Numbered from the stretch's first letter, positions 20,048 through 29,603 are shown. The stretch is 64,000 nt of DNA from Corynebacterium choanae (GCF_003813965.1 NZ_CP033896.1:2914001-2978000); one strand, 5' to 3'. The notes: generated by a model from the sequence alone, not told the origin. Translations and numbers: made by a program.

Positions 20048-20061
20048 TGTACGCGCGTTCA
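20048..20061. promoter_or_regulatory. LacI-like operator dyad 2
   Basis: TGTACGCGCGTTCA is the exact reverse complement of the dyad at 19801. The two are 247 bp apart centre to centre, a distance compatible with DNA looping by a tetrameric repressor. Alternatively the pair marks the ends of an old inserted element. Confidence 0.45.
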
Positions 20062-20292
20062 GGCAGGGTGGTGCGCCATGAAGTGGTGCGAATTCCCACA
20101 CCCGCACAGCAAGCAGTGTGGTTTTTATTACGTCTCCCATTGCCTCAAATTACCCCCGCCAATAGCCAATGATTATGCGATAGAGGCTTCCTTATTTATT
20201 TCTGGTGTGCCAAGCCAACACCAAGCGCACTGATCCATGGCACCGAAGACGCAACGATCACTAGAATCCGCCAAGTGCACAGCACACAGCAA

Positions 20293-20329
20293 TGCCCCCA
20301 CCTACCGCCAGTAGCGGTAGGTGGGGGCA
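20293..20329 (-). terminator. terminator after PEP carboxykinase
   Basis: A perfect 16-bp stem (20293-20308 with 20314-20329) with a 5-nt loop lies about 95 nt past the stop codon. The T-run is weak, but the stem is very stable. Confidence 0.7.
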
Positions 20330-20422
20330 GATTGCAGACCCTGCAACGGGAGGGACCGCGTTTTTTACCCGCCTTGCCCCAGCAGCACAGCTGCATGCGG
20401 GACAAGGGAAGCAGTCACTGGA

Positions 20423-22294
20423 CTACTTGTCGTTTTCCAGATCTTCCTTGATACGGTTGTGTGCTTCCCAGATGCGTTCCGGCATATTCGGGAACTGGTT
20501 GAGGTGCTCCTCGCGGGAAGCCATTTCCTGCATCCAGCGATCATGATCGATGGTGAGGATAGCGTCCAGGTCTTCCTTCGAGCCCTTGAAGCCGGTGAGG
20601 TTGAGCTCTTCCGCCTTTGGAATATAACCAACCGGGGTCTTGGTGCCTTCCACTTTGCCGTCTTTAAAGTCGAGCATCCACAGCAGGGCACGCAGGTTAT
20701 CGCGGTAGCCCGGCCACATATAGCGGCCATCCTCACCACGCTGGAACCAGTTGACGTGAGCGAAGATCGGCATCGCCTCGTCGCCGCCCTTTTCCTTCAC
20801 CTGGTCAAGAATGTTCAACCAGTGCTGGCCATACTTGCCTTCCGGATACGCCATGAATGGCCGCATCGACATCGGATCGTAGCGCAGCTGGCCGGCAACC
20901 CCCTCTGCAGCGGCAGTTGCTTCCGCCCCGAGGGTCAGGCCGTCGTAGACACCTTCAGCTGGATCACGGAAGGCGCGGATCAGCGGTTCACGGTCGCGGA
21001 CACGGCCACCAAAGATGATCGCGTCAATCGGCACACCCTGTGGCTCTTCATAGTCAGGGGCAATATTTGGCACATTCGACAAGGTGGTGGTGAAGCGGGA
21101 GTTCGGGTGTGCCCACGCGTCTTCCTTCTTGCCGGACTTTTGCTTCTCGACGGGACGGTCAGCGATACGCTCACCCTTCCAGTCCAACCAGCCGTCAACA
21201 TCCTCAGGGAAGTCTGGGGTGAGGCCTTCCCACCACACGTCGTGGGTCTTTTCGTTGTAGGCCACGTTGGTAAAGATTGCCCCCGTGCCAGGGCCGATTG
21301 CCTCAATAGCGGTCGGGTTGGTGTTGGTGTTGGTGTCTGGTGCCACACCGAATGCACCATACTCGGGGTTCATACCGTAGAGACGGCCATCTTCGCCGAC
21401 CCGCAGCCACACAATGTCGTCACCGTAGAAGTAGACGTTGTAGTCTTCCAAACCTTCTGGTGCCAGGGTCATTGCCAGGTTGGTCTTGCCGGAAGCCGAC
21501 GGGAACCCACCGCAGACATAGCGCTTCTCGCCGGTCTTCTTGTTTTCAATGCCGATGAGCATGAACTGTTCAGCCAAGAATTCACCCGATGCCCAGCCGT
21601 CGTAGCAGGCCTGCCGCAGACCGTGCGCAATCTTGCCGAGCAGAGCATTGCCGCCATAGGAGGAACCAAAGTGAAGGATCGTCCGATCGTCAGCAACGGT
21701 GGCGAAGCAACGCTGATCGTTGTCGGTGCCTTGGCCAAGGTTTTCAATGTCACCGGTGACGTGCACGGATCGTTCGAAGTGTGCTGGATCTTCCAGATCG
21801 GAGAGATAGTCGATACCAACCCGTGCCATGCGGATCATCTGCAGGGCAACAGAGCGGTTGTCGGTGAGCTCGACACCTGCCGCCCACTTGGCAAACGGGG
21901 AGTCCTTCGGGCTCATGAGGTAGGGGAGGACATACATGGTCTTGCCCTTGTATGCGCCCTTCATCTTCTCCAGCTGGGAAGCCTTAATGGTTTCCGCGTC
22001 ACGCCAGTTGTTGTAGGCGCCCTTGTCCTCTTCCGAGTGGGTCGCTACCACCGTGCAGGACTCGTTGCGGGCAGTGTCCTTTGCATAGGAGCGCGAGTAG
22101 TAGAGGTTGTCACCTGCTGGCAGCATTTCGCCATCGGCGAGGCAAGCCTCAAGTAGTCGGTCATTGTCCTCCGCGGTGATGACCTCGATGGCCTCCGGCT
22201 CGAGAATTTCTACCCATTCCTTGACGAAGTCGACAATGTGGGAATTGTCTACCCCTGCTGCGGAAAGGATTTCAGAAACATTTAGATCGGACAC
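20423..22294 (-). CDS. pckG: phosphoenolpyruvate carboxykinase (GTP)
   Basis: A 623-residue enzyme that converts oxaloacetate and GTP to phosphoenolpyruvate, CO2 and GDP, the first step of gluconeogenesis from TCA-cycle acids. The GTP-type family is clear from the P-loop FPSASGKTNLAM (about 262-273), the YFYGDDIVW metal-binding segment (about 284-292), NTNTNPTAIEA, RPFMAYPEGKYGQHW and HVNWFQRGEDG. In the P-loop, Ser-Ala-Ser stands where many homologues have the reactive cysteine (SACGK). The GTG at 22294 (peptide begins VSDLN) is chosen because AGAAGGGA lies about 9 nt upstream; the longer frame adds 19 unlikely residues. Transcribed alone, with a strong terminator. Confidence 0.96.
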   Translation of the reverse strand: MSDLNVSEILSAAGVDNSHIVDFVKEWVEILEPEAIEVITAEDNDRLLEACLADGEMLPAGDNLYYSRSYAKDTARNESCTVVATHSEEDKGAYNNWRDAETIKASQLEKMKGAYKGKTMYVLPYLMSPKDSPFAKWAAGVELTDNRSVALQMIRMARVGIDYLSDLEDPAHFERSVHVTGDIENLGQGTDNDQRCFATVADDRTILHFGSSYGGNALLGKIAHGLRQACYDGWASGEFLAEQFMLIGIENKKTGEKRYVCGGFPSASGKTNLAMTLAPEGLEDYNVYFYGDDIVWLRVGEDGRLYGMNPEYGAFGVAPDTNTNTNPTAIEAIGPGTGAIFTNVAYNEKTHDVWWEGLTPDFPEDVDGWLDWKGERIADRPVEKQKSGKKEDAWAHPNSRFTTTLSNVPNIAPDYEEPQGVPIDAIIFGGRVRDREPLIRAFRDPAEGVYDGLTLGAEATAAAEGVAGQLRYDPMSMRPFMAYPEGKYGQHWLNILDQVKEKGGDEAMPIFAHVNWFQRGEDGRYMWPGYRDNLRALLWMLDFKDGKVEGTKTPVGYIPKAEELNLTGFKGSKEDLDAILTIDHDRWMQEMASREEHLNQFPNMPERIWEAHNRIKEDLENDK

Positions 22295-23224
22295 TGATGT
22301 TTTCCCTTCTCTGGCCGACGGTGAGCTGCAATATGCTGCGCAACCAAACAAGATGTTGGGTGTCTTGGTATCGGTTGTGCCACCAAGGGTTGGTGTGCGG
22401 ATGGTTCACGCCGCAGGTGGTGTGAATGTCGGCCAGCTGTGAAATTTGGTTACCGTGTTCAGAGGTTACCAGAGACACCCCTAGCCTCAGTTGCAAATTG
22501 CAAAACTTTTCCAGCGTTCTACCCAAATAATCGGGGGGAGTTCCCCCACCACCTCCCCCCGCTAACGTCACCGGCGCCCACCCCCTATTGGTGCGACTAT
22601 TTTCGCAGATGACATGCTTATTTCAGGTCACAGGCTTACACCGTTGCGGATTTTGTCAGGTTACGCTCGACGGATGCGGAAGTAGCTGACAGCTTCACAA
22701 CTCCACTCCCCCCATTGACAGCATGTTTCACCCCAGAATGCAAGCTTTCCACATGAATCTCACACTGTTATTTCAACCACAGGATGCGGTGGGTGGTTGG
22801 TACTCATGTCGCCGCTGCACACAGCACCGCCGCGACCCTGTTCTTCTTACGGCTGACGGTGCATAACCCCACTCTGGCATTGCGGGTTGTCTAACCGCAG
22901 TCGACTCCCCGCCATCGACCAGCGGTGTCGACGCACGACCCGCACAGGGCACCTGCTAGTTTTGTTACCAGCATCATGAACCCTGTGCTGTTGGTTCTCT
23001 TCGACTGGTGTTGATGGAATTGGCTTGCTGCCGTTGACCGGGCAGGCACTATAACCACACCAGTGACCACTGCACCTGGGTGCAGCACTGGGCATGTGTA
23101 CTGCCGCAGCGTTGCGCTGCCCAGTGGGGTAGTAGCACCGGGGTTCAAGATCGTGAACATACACGCCGTAGCTGGCAGCAGATGAGTGCGGTGGCTACGT
23201 CTTGCAGAAGGTGATTTTCCTGTT
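22295..23224. other. divergent intergenic region between pckG and trpE
   Basis: About 930 bp with no gene seen. It should hold both promoters. A short GGGGG/CCCCC hairpin lies at 22534-22547. On the trpE side are a TATAAC box at 23050 and two hairpins: CTGCAC/GTGCAG near 23075-23090, and CACTGGGC/GCCCAGTG spanning about 23092-23130. The second could be an attenuator, but no Trp-rich leader peptide was found. Confidence 0.4.
23025..23055 (+). promoter_or_regulatory. possible trpE promoter
   Basis: TTGCTG (23025-23030) and TATAAC (23050-23055) are 19 bp apart. The RNA would start near 23062, giving a leader of about 160 nt that can fold into hairpins. Tentative. Confidence 0.3.
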
Positions 23225-24886
23225 ATGACCGATGATCAGGTAACAATCCAGCCCGTCTTTGCCGCGGCGACCATTGCCCATAGTGCGGATGCGGCCAAGC
23301 TGTTTGCTTGGGTGGGCGGCACGAAGTCCACTGACACGGTTCTGCTGGAAAGCGCCGATATTGCTTCGAAAAACTCCTTGCAATCCTTGCTGGTGGTGAA
23401 GTCTTCCCTGCGAATCACCTGCCGCGGCCAACAGGTCACCGTCACACCGCTGACCCGCTCCGGGGAACACATCGCTGCCTATCTCGACGGGAAGCTGATA
23501 GCTGCTGGTATCAGCAGGAGCACCACCGCCACCGATCTCGCTGGCGGTACAGCACCCTTTGGCCAGGTGTATTGCTACGATTTCCCCGCTGTAGAGGAAG
23601 TCGACGAACGCAAACGGCTCACCGCCACTTCGACGCTGCTGCCGCTGAAACTCCTGCAGCACGACGAGGCGCTGCGTGACGAGCAGCAGCAATGGCCGCT
23701 GATTGCCGGCGGGTTTGCCTTTGACTATCTGGAAACCTTTGAAACCCTGCACGAGGTGCCCCAGCAGGCAAACACCTTCCCCGACTATCAGTTCATGCTC
23801 GCGGAGATCGTGATCGGCATTAACTATGAAACCCAGCAGGCTGTTATCCGTGCCACTGGGGTGGATGCATACGCCGACGAACTCACCGACTCGGTGACCA
23901 CGCTCGCTGCGAAGTGTGCAGAGTTTGCAGCACAACAACCAGCCACCGAAACCGCCCCGGATGCGTCTTCCAGCGCTGCACAGAGCGCTGACGATGCATC
24001 AATACTGGAAGTGTCGGCCACTATGAGTGATGCCACCTTCTGTGACCATGTGCGGCGGCTGAAAGGTCATATTGATGCCGGTGACGTCTATCAGGCGATG
24101 CCTTCCCGCGGATTCGTCACCACCTGCCCGGATGCGTTTGCCGCCTATGGGCAGTTAAAACTCAGCAACCCCAGCCCGTACATGTTTTATGTGCGCGGCA
24201 TCGCCGAAGGGGAAGTGTATGAACTCTTCGGTGCCTCCCCAGAGTCGAGCCTGAAATATTCGGCAGACACCAACCAGGTTGAGCTGTATCCTATTGCGGG
24301 CACGATGCCCCGCGGGCTGGATGCTTCCGGGCAGATCAATCATGAACTTGATATTCGCGCTGAGTTGGCGTTGCGCACCGACGCGAAAGAACTCGCCGAA
24401 CACACCATGCTTGTCGATTTAGCACGCAACGATCTTGCCCGGGTGGCGCGACCTAGAACCCGGCAGGTTGCGGAATTGTTGAAGGTCGACCGCTATTCCC
24501 GGGTGATTCATTTAGTAAGCCGGGTCACTGCCCAATTAAGCGATGATCTTGACGCGCTTGACGCCTATCGGGCATGTATGAACATGGGCACCCTCACCGG
24601 TGCACCGAAAATCATGGCCACCAATTTGTTGCGTGACACCGAACAGCAACGTCGCGGCACCTATGGTGGTGCAGTGGGGTATCTCAAAGGCAATGGCGAT
24701 ATGGACACCTGCATTGTGATCCGCTCCGCGTTTGTCACCGGTGGCCAGGCGTTAGTGCAAGCAGGCGCCGGGGTGGTGCGGGATTCCATTCCGCAGCGGG
24801 AAGCTGATGAGTCACTCCATAAGGCGTGGGCGGTACTTGCAGCGCTTGCTGCCGCGCAAGGCAAAACGCTGCACGTTACCCGTTAA
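23225..24886 (+). CDS. trpE: anthranilate synthase component I
   Basis: A 553-residue subunit that makes anthranilate from chorismate with ammonia supplied by TrpG, the first committed step of tryptophan synthesis. The N-terminal part carries LLESAD near residue 40 and a downstream SLLV strand, the region that binds tryptophan for feedback inhibition. The chorismate-binding domain (about 270-540) has GDVYQAMPSR, GTLTGAPK, RRGTYGGAVGY, DTCIVIRSAF and GAGVVRDSIPQREADE, all complete. The start at 23225 is preceded by AGAAGGTG about 11 nt upstream; the longer frame adds 13 residues of no value. It is followed after 75 bp by the trpGD gene, giving one transcription unit. Confidence 0.96.
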   Translation: MTDDQVTIQPVFAAATIAHSADAAKLFAWVGGTKSTDTVLLESADIASKNSLQSLLVVKSSLRITCRGQQVTVTPLTRSGEHIAAYLDGKLIAAGISRSTTATDLAGGTAPFGQVYCYDFPAVEEVDERKRLTATSTLLPLKLLQHDEALRDEQQQWPLIAGGFAFDYLETFETLHEVPQQANTFPDYQFMLAEIVIGINYETQQAVIRATGVDAYADELTDSVTTLAAKCAEFAAQQPATETAPDASSSAAQSADDASILEVSATMSDATFCDHVRRLKGHIDAGDVYQAMPSRGFVTTCPDAFAAYGQLKLSNPSPYMFYVRGIAEGEVYELFGASPESSLKYSADTNQVELYPIAGTMPRGLDASGQINHELDIRAELALRTDAKELAEHTMLVDLARNDLARVARPRTRQVAELLKVDRYSRVIHLVSRVTAQLSDDLDALDAYRACMNMGTLTGAPKIMATNLLRDTEQQRRGTYGGAVGYLKGNGDMDTCIVIRSAFVTGGQALVQAGAGVVRDSIPQREADESLHKAWAVLAALAAAQGKTLHVTR

Positions 24887-24961
24887 CAGGTCACCGTCCC
24901 GGTTGGAACATCACCTGGCAAGACCAGCGAAATCATCATTGAAGAAAGTTGCGTACACGTC

Positions 24962-26746
24962 ATGAATGACCAATCCACGCCGACCACACTGCCGGATCGG
25001 CCGGTGAAGGTGCTGCTCATCGACAATCAGGACTCGTTTGTTTATAACCTGCTCGACACCTTTGCCGACCAGGGCTTTGAGTGTGTCGTTTACCGCAACA
25101 CGGTTTCCGTGGAGCAGGTGCTGGCGACTGACTGTGACCTGATTTGTTTGTCGCCAGGTCCGGCACATCCACGGGAGGCCGGCAACATGATGGCCATTAT
25201 CGAGGCGTGTATCTCCCGGGTGCCGATATTGGGTATTTGTCTGGGATACCAGGCGCTGCTTGAACATTTCGGCGGCAGGGTGATTCCTTGCGGCCCGGTG
25301 CACGGCACCACCGATTCGATGTTGTTGACCGATGCTGGGGTGGAGTCTGGGCTTTTTGCTGGGTTGGAAGATCAGGTTGATCCTGCTGCCTCCTGCACCA
25401 CCACCCAGCTGGTGCGGGTTGCCCGCTACCATTCGCTCGGCTGCCGCTTCACCCCACCGGGGATTGTGTCACTGGCTGAATGCGATTCCGAGATCGGACC
25501 GGTCACGATGGCTGGAATGACCGTGGATCATATGGCGCTCGGTTTACAATTCCATCCCGAGTCGGTGTTAAGCCCTACAGGTCCGGCGATCCTCAGCCGG
25601 GCAGTGGAGCTGCTGCTCCAGGCAGCGAACACCACTGCTGCTGCGCCGAATAATCAGCCGTCGGTGAGCCAGCCAGCAGCCCACCCGGTCAATCCGGAAT
25701 CGTCAGATGATCCACAACTGGCAGCCCAGCAGGCACAAGCCAGTGCGCTGTTGCGGGAGTATCTCACCATCACCAAACCGACTGTGGCACAGGCACGCAA
25801 TGTGTTTGCACCACTGACGAAGGGCTGGTTCTCCGACGCAGAGATCGCTGCCCTGCTCGTCGCAATTAATACCCGGGGTGCGACTGCGGAAGATATTGCC
25901 GGGGCGGCACAGGCGTTTGTTGCCAAAGCAACCCCGCTGCCCACCAGTGGGGAAGGACTGGTCGACTGTTGCGGCACCGGTGGTGACGGGGCGAAAACCA
26001 TTAATGTTTCCACCACTGCCGGGCTGCTGGCCGCCGCCATGGGTATTGCAATGGTCAAACACGGCAACCGGAGTGTGTCGTCACAATCGGGTTCCGCGGA
26101 CGTGCTGCAAGCCTTAGGCATTCCTCTTGATCTTTCCCCCGAGCAGGCTGCGCAGGCGGTGCGGGAAAACAATTTCGCCTTCCTCTTTGCGCCCCGCTAC
26201 CATCCGGCGATCGCCCATGTAATGCCGGTACGAAAAGCCCTGGCAATCCCTACGATCTTCAATATTTTAGGACCCCTCCTTAACCCTGCAGCACCTTCCC
26301 TGCAGCTCATGGGTATTGCCGATCCGGCACAAGGCCCGGTCATTATTGAAGTGTTACGCCAGCTTGGGCGGAACCGAGCCTTGGTGGTGCACGGCAGTGG
26401 TATCGATGAGATTGCGGTGCATGGAGCAACGACCGTGTGGGAGCTGCACGCTGATGGAACAACCAGCTCCTATGAGCTCACCCCGGAAGCGTTGGGGTTG
26501 GAACGCTACGAACTTAGCGATCTTGTCGGCGGTGACGGGGAAACGAATGCCACCATCACCAAAGCGATTCTGGCCGGTGACGGTACACCTGCGCAACGAG
26601 CTGCTGTCGCCGCCAACACTGGCGCCCTGCTGTATTTAGCTGGTAAAGCCGCCACCCTCGCCGAGGGTGTGCAGCAGGCTGCTGCCTTTTTAGATAGTGG
26701 GCAAGCACTTGCCACCATGGATCTGCTTGCCGGCGCCAACAACTAA
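24962..26746 (+). CDS. trpGD: fused anthranilate synthase component II / anthranilate phosphoribosyltransferase
   Basis: A 594-residue bifunctional protein. Residues 16-222 are the class I glutamine amidotransferase TrpG, which releases ammonia for TrpE: catalytic Cys93 in GICLGYQ, and His198/Glu200 in FHPES. A Pro/Ser/Ala/Gln linker (about 222-262) joins it to TrpD (263-590), which transfers phosphoribose from PRPP to anthranilate; CGTGGDG at 337-343, KHGNRS and NILGPLLNP are its signatures. The frame is continuous and both halves look intact. Such a fusion is known in enterobacteria, whereas Corynebacterium glutamicum has separate trpG and trpD genes. A strong terminator follows 30 bp after the stop. 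Confidence 0.95.
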   Translation: MNDQSTPTTLPDRPVKVLLIDNQDSFVYNLLDTFADQGFECVVYRNTVSVEQVLATDCDLICLSPGPAHPREAGNMMAIIEACISRVPILGICLGYQALLEHFGGRVIPCGPVHGTTDSMLLTDAGVESGLFAGLEDQVDPAASCTTTQLVRVARYHSLGCRFTPPGIVSLAECDSEIGPVTMAGMTVDHMALGLQFHPESVLSPTGPAILSRAVELLLQAANTTAAAPNNQPSVSQPAAHPVNPESSDDPQLAAQQAQASALLREYLTITKPTVAQARNVFAPLTKGWFSDAEIAALLVAINTRGATAEDIAGAAQAFVAKATPLPTSGEGLVDCCGTGGDGAKTINVSTTAGLLAAAMGIAMVKHGNRSVSSQSGSADVLQALGIPLDLSPEQAAQAVRENNFAFLFAPRYHPAIAHVMPVRKALAIPTIFNILGPLLNPAAPSLQLMGIADPAQGPVIIEVLRQLGRNRALVVHGSGIDEIAVHGATTVWELHADGTTSSYELTPEALGLERYELSDLVGGDGETNATITKAILAGDGTPAQRAAVAANTGALLYLAGKAATLAEGVQQAAAFLDSGQALATMDLLAGANN

Positions 26747-27338
26747 CCATTACCGAGGTAATCTCCACTCAGCAACATCCACCGGCTGCCCCGCGAACAA
26801 AGGGGCAGGCGGTGGATCGTTTTCTTCCGCCTTGCTGGGTGTAGCCAACTGGCGTCCCCCGGCACAACCAGGGTTTGCCAAGCGGTCGTGTTCTTGACGG
26901 GCACTGCACTATTTCACCGGTGCAGGATCCCAGCACCTGCACCATCACTTGTTTATCTTCACGTCCACTATCACCTGCACTTTCGCCACAACGAGAAGCG
27001 GCGAAATTTCTGCGCACTTTTATCAGCAACGATATATCTGTCCTTTATCGAATAAAGCAGTAAGGGCGCGACGTGCGTGGCTACTGCTCAGCGGATCTCA
27101 TCCCAGCCCTCGCGAAGCATCCTTGTTTGCCTATCATGTTTGCCATGATCCCCGCCCCAACACTGAGATGCTACTGTCCGATACCTAACGGATGCGTGGG
27201 CTGGTGGTGGTTTCATGCGTACCGGTCAATGTGACCGACAGACCCTCCAAGGTCGGGCACTCAGGCAGGACACTCTTCCCCCTGATGGTTAAGCGCCTGG
27301 CCGTTAGCGGACGTTGGGTGCGTTGCGGATAACGGACG
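26747..27338. other. gap between trpGD and trpCF
   Basis: About 590 bp that interrupt what is usually a tight operon. The left end carries a strong terminator and the right end a promoter. Near 27304-27345 two copies of the word CGGACGTTGGGT occur, the second overlapping the -35 box. No gene is seen. Confidence 0.5.
26777..26826 (+). terminator. strong terminator after trpGD
   Basis: Arms 26777-26792 and 26802-26817 pair over 16 bp with one mismatch around a 9-nt loop. CGTTTTCTTCC follows. This should end the trpE-trpGD transcript before trpCF. Confidence 0.85.
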
Positions 27339-27366
27339 TTGGGTAGCTATTCGAGTCGTTTACAAT
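27339..27366 (+). promoter_or_regulatory. probable trpCF promoter
   Basis: TTGGGT (27339-27344) and TACAAT (27361-27366) are 16 bp apart, about 115 bp before the trpCF start. Together with the upstream terminator it suggests trpCF is transcribed separately. Confidence 0.5.
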
Positions 27367-27480
27367 GAGTGGGTACAAGTCTGCTGGCGGCAATCGTGGA
27401 AATCATCAACACTCCGGAGTTTTCGTTGCTTGCCCTTGCAGCCCTACCGATTGCTCACTGATTGCAAAGGATACCGCTGT

Positions 27481-29052
27481 ATGTCCGGCTCAATGCCAAC
27501 TGTGCTCGAGAATATTGTTGCCGCCCGCCGAGGCCATTTGGCCGGCATTGCGGATCAGCTTCAGGGCGTTGACCTGCAGGCACTCCCACGCAGCACCCGG
27601 TCACTCTACGACTCACTGCGTCAATCAGACCAGCACAGTTTCTTGTCTAGCGAGGGCACAGCAACCGGTGCGCCGCAAGATGCTTCCACCCAATCGGATC
27701 GCCTGCCGCGCGGCAATATGCAATTCATTATGGAATGTAAGTCGGCATCGCCCTCCTTAGGTATGATCCGCGAACATTACCAACCCGGCGATATTGCCCG
27801 TATTTACTCCCGCTATGCGGCAGGTATCTCAGTGCTGTGCGAGCCGGAACGGTTCGGCGGCTCCTATGATCATTTGGCGACCGTTGCCGCATCGACGCAT
27901 CTTCCAGTCTTGTGCAAAGACTTTATTATCGACGAAATCCAGGTTTATGCGGCACGCTACTTTGGTGCGGATGCTATTTTGCTCATGCTTTCCGTGCTCG
28001 ACGACGACACCTACCGTCGGCTCGCTGATCTTGCCGCAACCCTGGGGCTCGATGTGCTCACTGAGGTAGTCGACGAAGCGGAAGTTGCCCGCGCCACCGC
28101 TTTAGGCGCAAAGATTTTCGGTATTAATCATCGCAATTTGCATGACCTGTCGATTGACCTGGGCCGGTCAGCACGGCTCGCCCCACTGTGTCCGCCGGAT
28201 GCGGTAGTGGTGGCCGAGTCTGGTATCCGGAACCATGATCATGTGCAGCAGCTTGCCGCACCGGTGAATGGTTTTCTGGTGGGAAGCCAACTCACCGGCG
28301 AGCCTGATGTGGATCACGCCTGTCGCGCCTTGGTGTTCGGCGAGCACAAAGTGTGTGGTTTGACCAGTGGATCTATGGCGCAAGCTGCTCGCGCCGCGGG
28401 TGCCGTCTACGGGGGGCTCATTGTGGAGCCTGCATCGCCAAGGGCTGTGTCTCGTGACCAAGCAACAGCAATTATGGGTGCGGAACCAAATTTGCACTAT
28501 GTTGCAGTGACTCGTCAGCCCAGTGGTTGGGCTGACGTCCTGCCAGCCGGGGTGCACGCCATCCAAATCCACAGCCCACTTGGGACACCTGCCGAAGAGC
28601 GGGAACTTGTGCAGGCCGCCCGGAAGGAACTCGCCCGTTGCACTGCATCGCAGAATGCTTCCCAATCTGGTGAGGCCACCAATAATCCCGACACCACCAT
28701 TGCTGTGTGGCGGGCGTTACCGATGAATGATCCTGCCGCGGCAGCAATTGCCACCATGCTGGTGGAAGAGTCGTTAGTGGACATGCTGGTGCTGGACTCC
28801 GGGCAGGGTGGTACCGGCACCGCCTTTGACTGGAATACCATTCCGGACTCGGTGAAATCACACTCGCTCTTAGCCGGTGGAATTGGGTTGGAGAATCTTC
28901 GCGAAGCGCTGGCAATTGGGTGCCGGGGTGTCGACTTAAATTCCGGTATGGAATATGGCGCTGCCGCCGGGGAGCATCGCTATGCGAAAGATCCCGGCAA
29001 GCTCCTTAGAGCATTTAGCGTTATTCGCCGGTTCCACCCAAGCGCTCAGTAG
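27481..29052 (+). CDS. trpCF: bifunctional indole-3-glycerol phosphate synthase / phosphoribosylanthranilate isomerase
   Basis: A 523-residue fusion catalysing two consecutive steps of tryptophan synthesis. The TrpC half (about 1-265) has ECKSASPSLGMI near residue 84, LCKDFIIDEIQ, AILLMLSVL and GINHRNLHD. The TrpF half (about 285-520) has KVCGLT near residue 290, LVLDSGQGGTG near 439, LAGGIGLEN and GVDLNSGME. The ATG at 27481 has AAAGG 10 nt upstream; the longer upstream frame is rejected. A fused trpCF is usual for Corynebacterium. It is set apart from trpGD by a terminator and its own promoter, and the trpBA genes that normally follow are inverted 1.5 kb downstream. Confidence 0.95.
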   Translation: MSGSMPTVLENIVAARRGHLAGIADQLQGVDLQALPRSTRSLYDSLRQSDQHSFLSSEGTATGAPQDASTQSDRLPRGNMQFIMECKSASPSLGMIREHYQPGDIARIYSRYAAGISVLCEPERFGGSYDHLATVAASTHLPVLCKDFIIDEIQVYAARYFGADAILLMLSVLDDDTYRRLADLAATLGLDVLTEVVDEAEVARATALGAKIFGINHRNLHDLSIDLGRSARLAPLCPPDAVVVAESGIRNHDHVQQLAAPVNGFLVGSQLTGEPDVDHACRALVFGEHKVCGLTSGSMAQAARAAGAVYGGLIVEPASPRAVSRDQATAIMGAEPNLHYVAVTRQPSGWADVLPAGVHAIQIHSPLGTPAEERELVQAARKELARCTASQNASQSGEATNNPDTTIAVWRALPMNDPAAAAIATMLVEESLVDMLVLDSGQGGTGTAFDWNTIPDSVKSHSLLAGGIGLENLREALAIGCRGVDLNSGMEYGAAAGEHRYAKDPGKLLRAFSVIRRFHPSAQ

Positions 29053-29183
29053 GCTGAACCTTCCCACTCCGCGGGGGAGGGGAGTGGTTGGCCTAGCCCA
29101 CCCGAACCCATAGCGGTTGCTCCACGAACTCCCTTAGCCTGTTCTCCTGAGCTCCCTGTCCGTACGTTCCTAGCCAACCAATC

Positions 29184-29219
29184 CGGGGTGCGATGTTTCA
29201 CGTGAAACATCGCACCCCG
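29184..29219. other. 36-bp perfect palindrome containing parS
   Basis: The exact parS core is extended by 10 perfectly paired bases on each side (CGGGGTGCGA outward from the left). As RNA it would form a long GC-rich hairpin 130 nt past the trpCF stop, so it may also work as a terminator. Confidence 0.75.
29194..29209. other. parS: parS site 1 (exact)
   Basis: Exact TGTTTCACGTGAAACA, the ParB-binding centromere sequence known from Bacillus, Mycobacterium and Corynebacterium. Lies just downstream of trpCF. Confidence 0.93.
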
Positions 29220-29230
29220 CCGTCTTTCGC

Positions 29231-29256
29231 GCCACCTGCCATAGGTGGCAGGTGGC
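29231..29256 (+). terminator. perfect 11-bp hairpin past trpCF
   Basis: GCCACCTGCCA (29231-29241) pairs fully with 29246-29256 around a 4-nt loop. No T-run follows, so termination is uncertain. Confidence 0.4.
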
Positions 29257-29603
29257 AAGAGATGCGGTGGAGGTACAGACGTAGAGTGCAGCCACAGGGC
29301 AGTATTGCGCTGCCGCATTCATCCAGGATTTCGCTTCTTCCATGCTTCGTTGGCTCACAGTGATCCGCACAATTGGCACAATATATGGGGTTTGACGCTG
29401 TTTACCGCAGTGACACTGGTGCGGCGGTATCGGGCACCGATAGGCGACGAAAAAGGCATGACAGTTCTCCTGCCATGCCCATCTTCGCTTGGCCAAGACT
29501 GACGATGCTTCGCCGCCTTACATCGGTGCACTGTGCTCGTTGGCGCCCAGACGATCAACAGTAAAAATCACTCCCGCACAGTGGCGCAGTGCATAGCTTG
29601 GTT

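Larger units (their letters stand above)
19710..20292. other. regulatory region upstream of the importer operon
   Basis: About 580 bp without a gene, between the operon promoter side and the PEP carboxykinase terminator. It contains the inverted pair of 16-bp repeats (19801-19816 and 20046-20061) whose cores form two LacI-like dyads. No other gene-like signal is seen. Confidence 0.5.
29053..29603. other. gene-free region past trpCF with hairpins and a parS
   Basis: No gene is seen. It holds a CCACTCC/GGAGTGG hairpin (29064-29087), the 36-bp parS palindrome (29184-29219) and a perfect 11-bp hairpin (29231-29256). One or more probably end trpCF transcription. Confidence 0.5.

Noticed and set aside
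20321-22156. 611-aa open frame on the plus strand
   Set aside because: It is the antisense shadow of PEP carboxykinase, which has full catalytic motifs.
22976-23014. Possible trp leader peptide ending in Trp-Cys upstream of trpE
   Set aside because: It has only one Trp and lies upstream of the most likely -10 box, and no consecutive Trp codons were found, so attenuation by a leader peptide is not supported.
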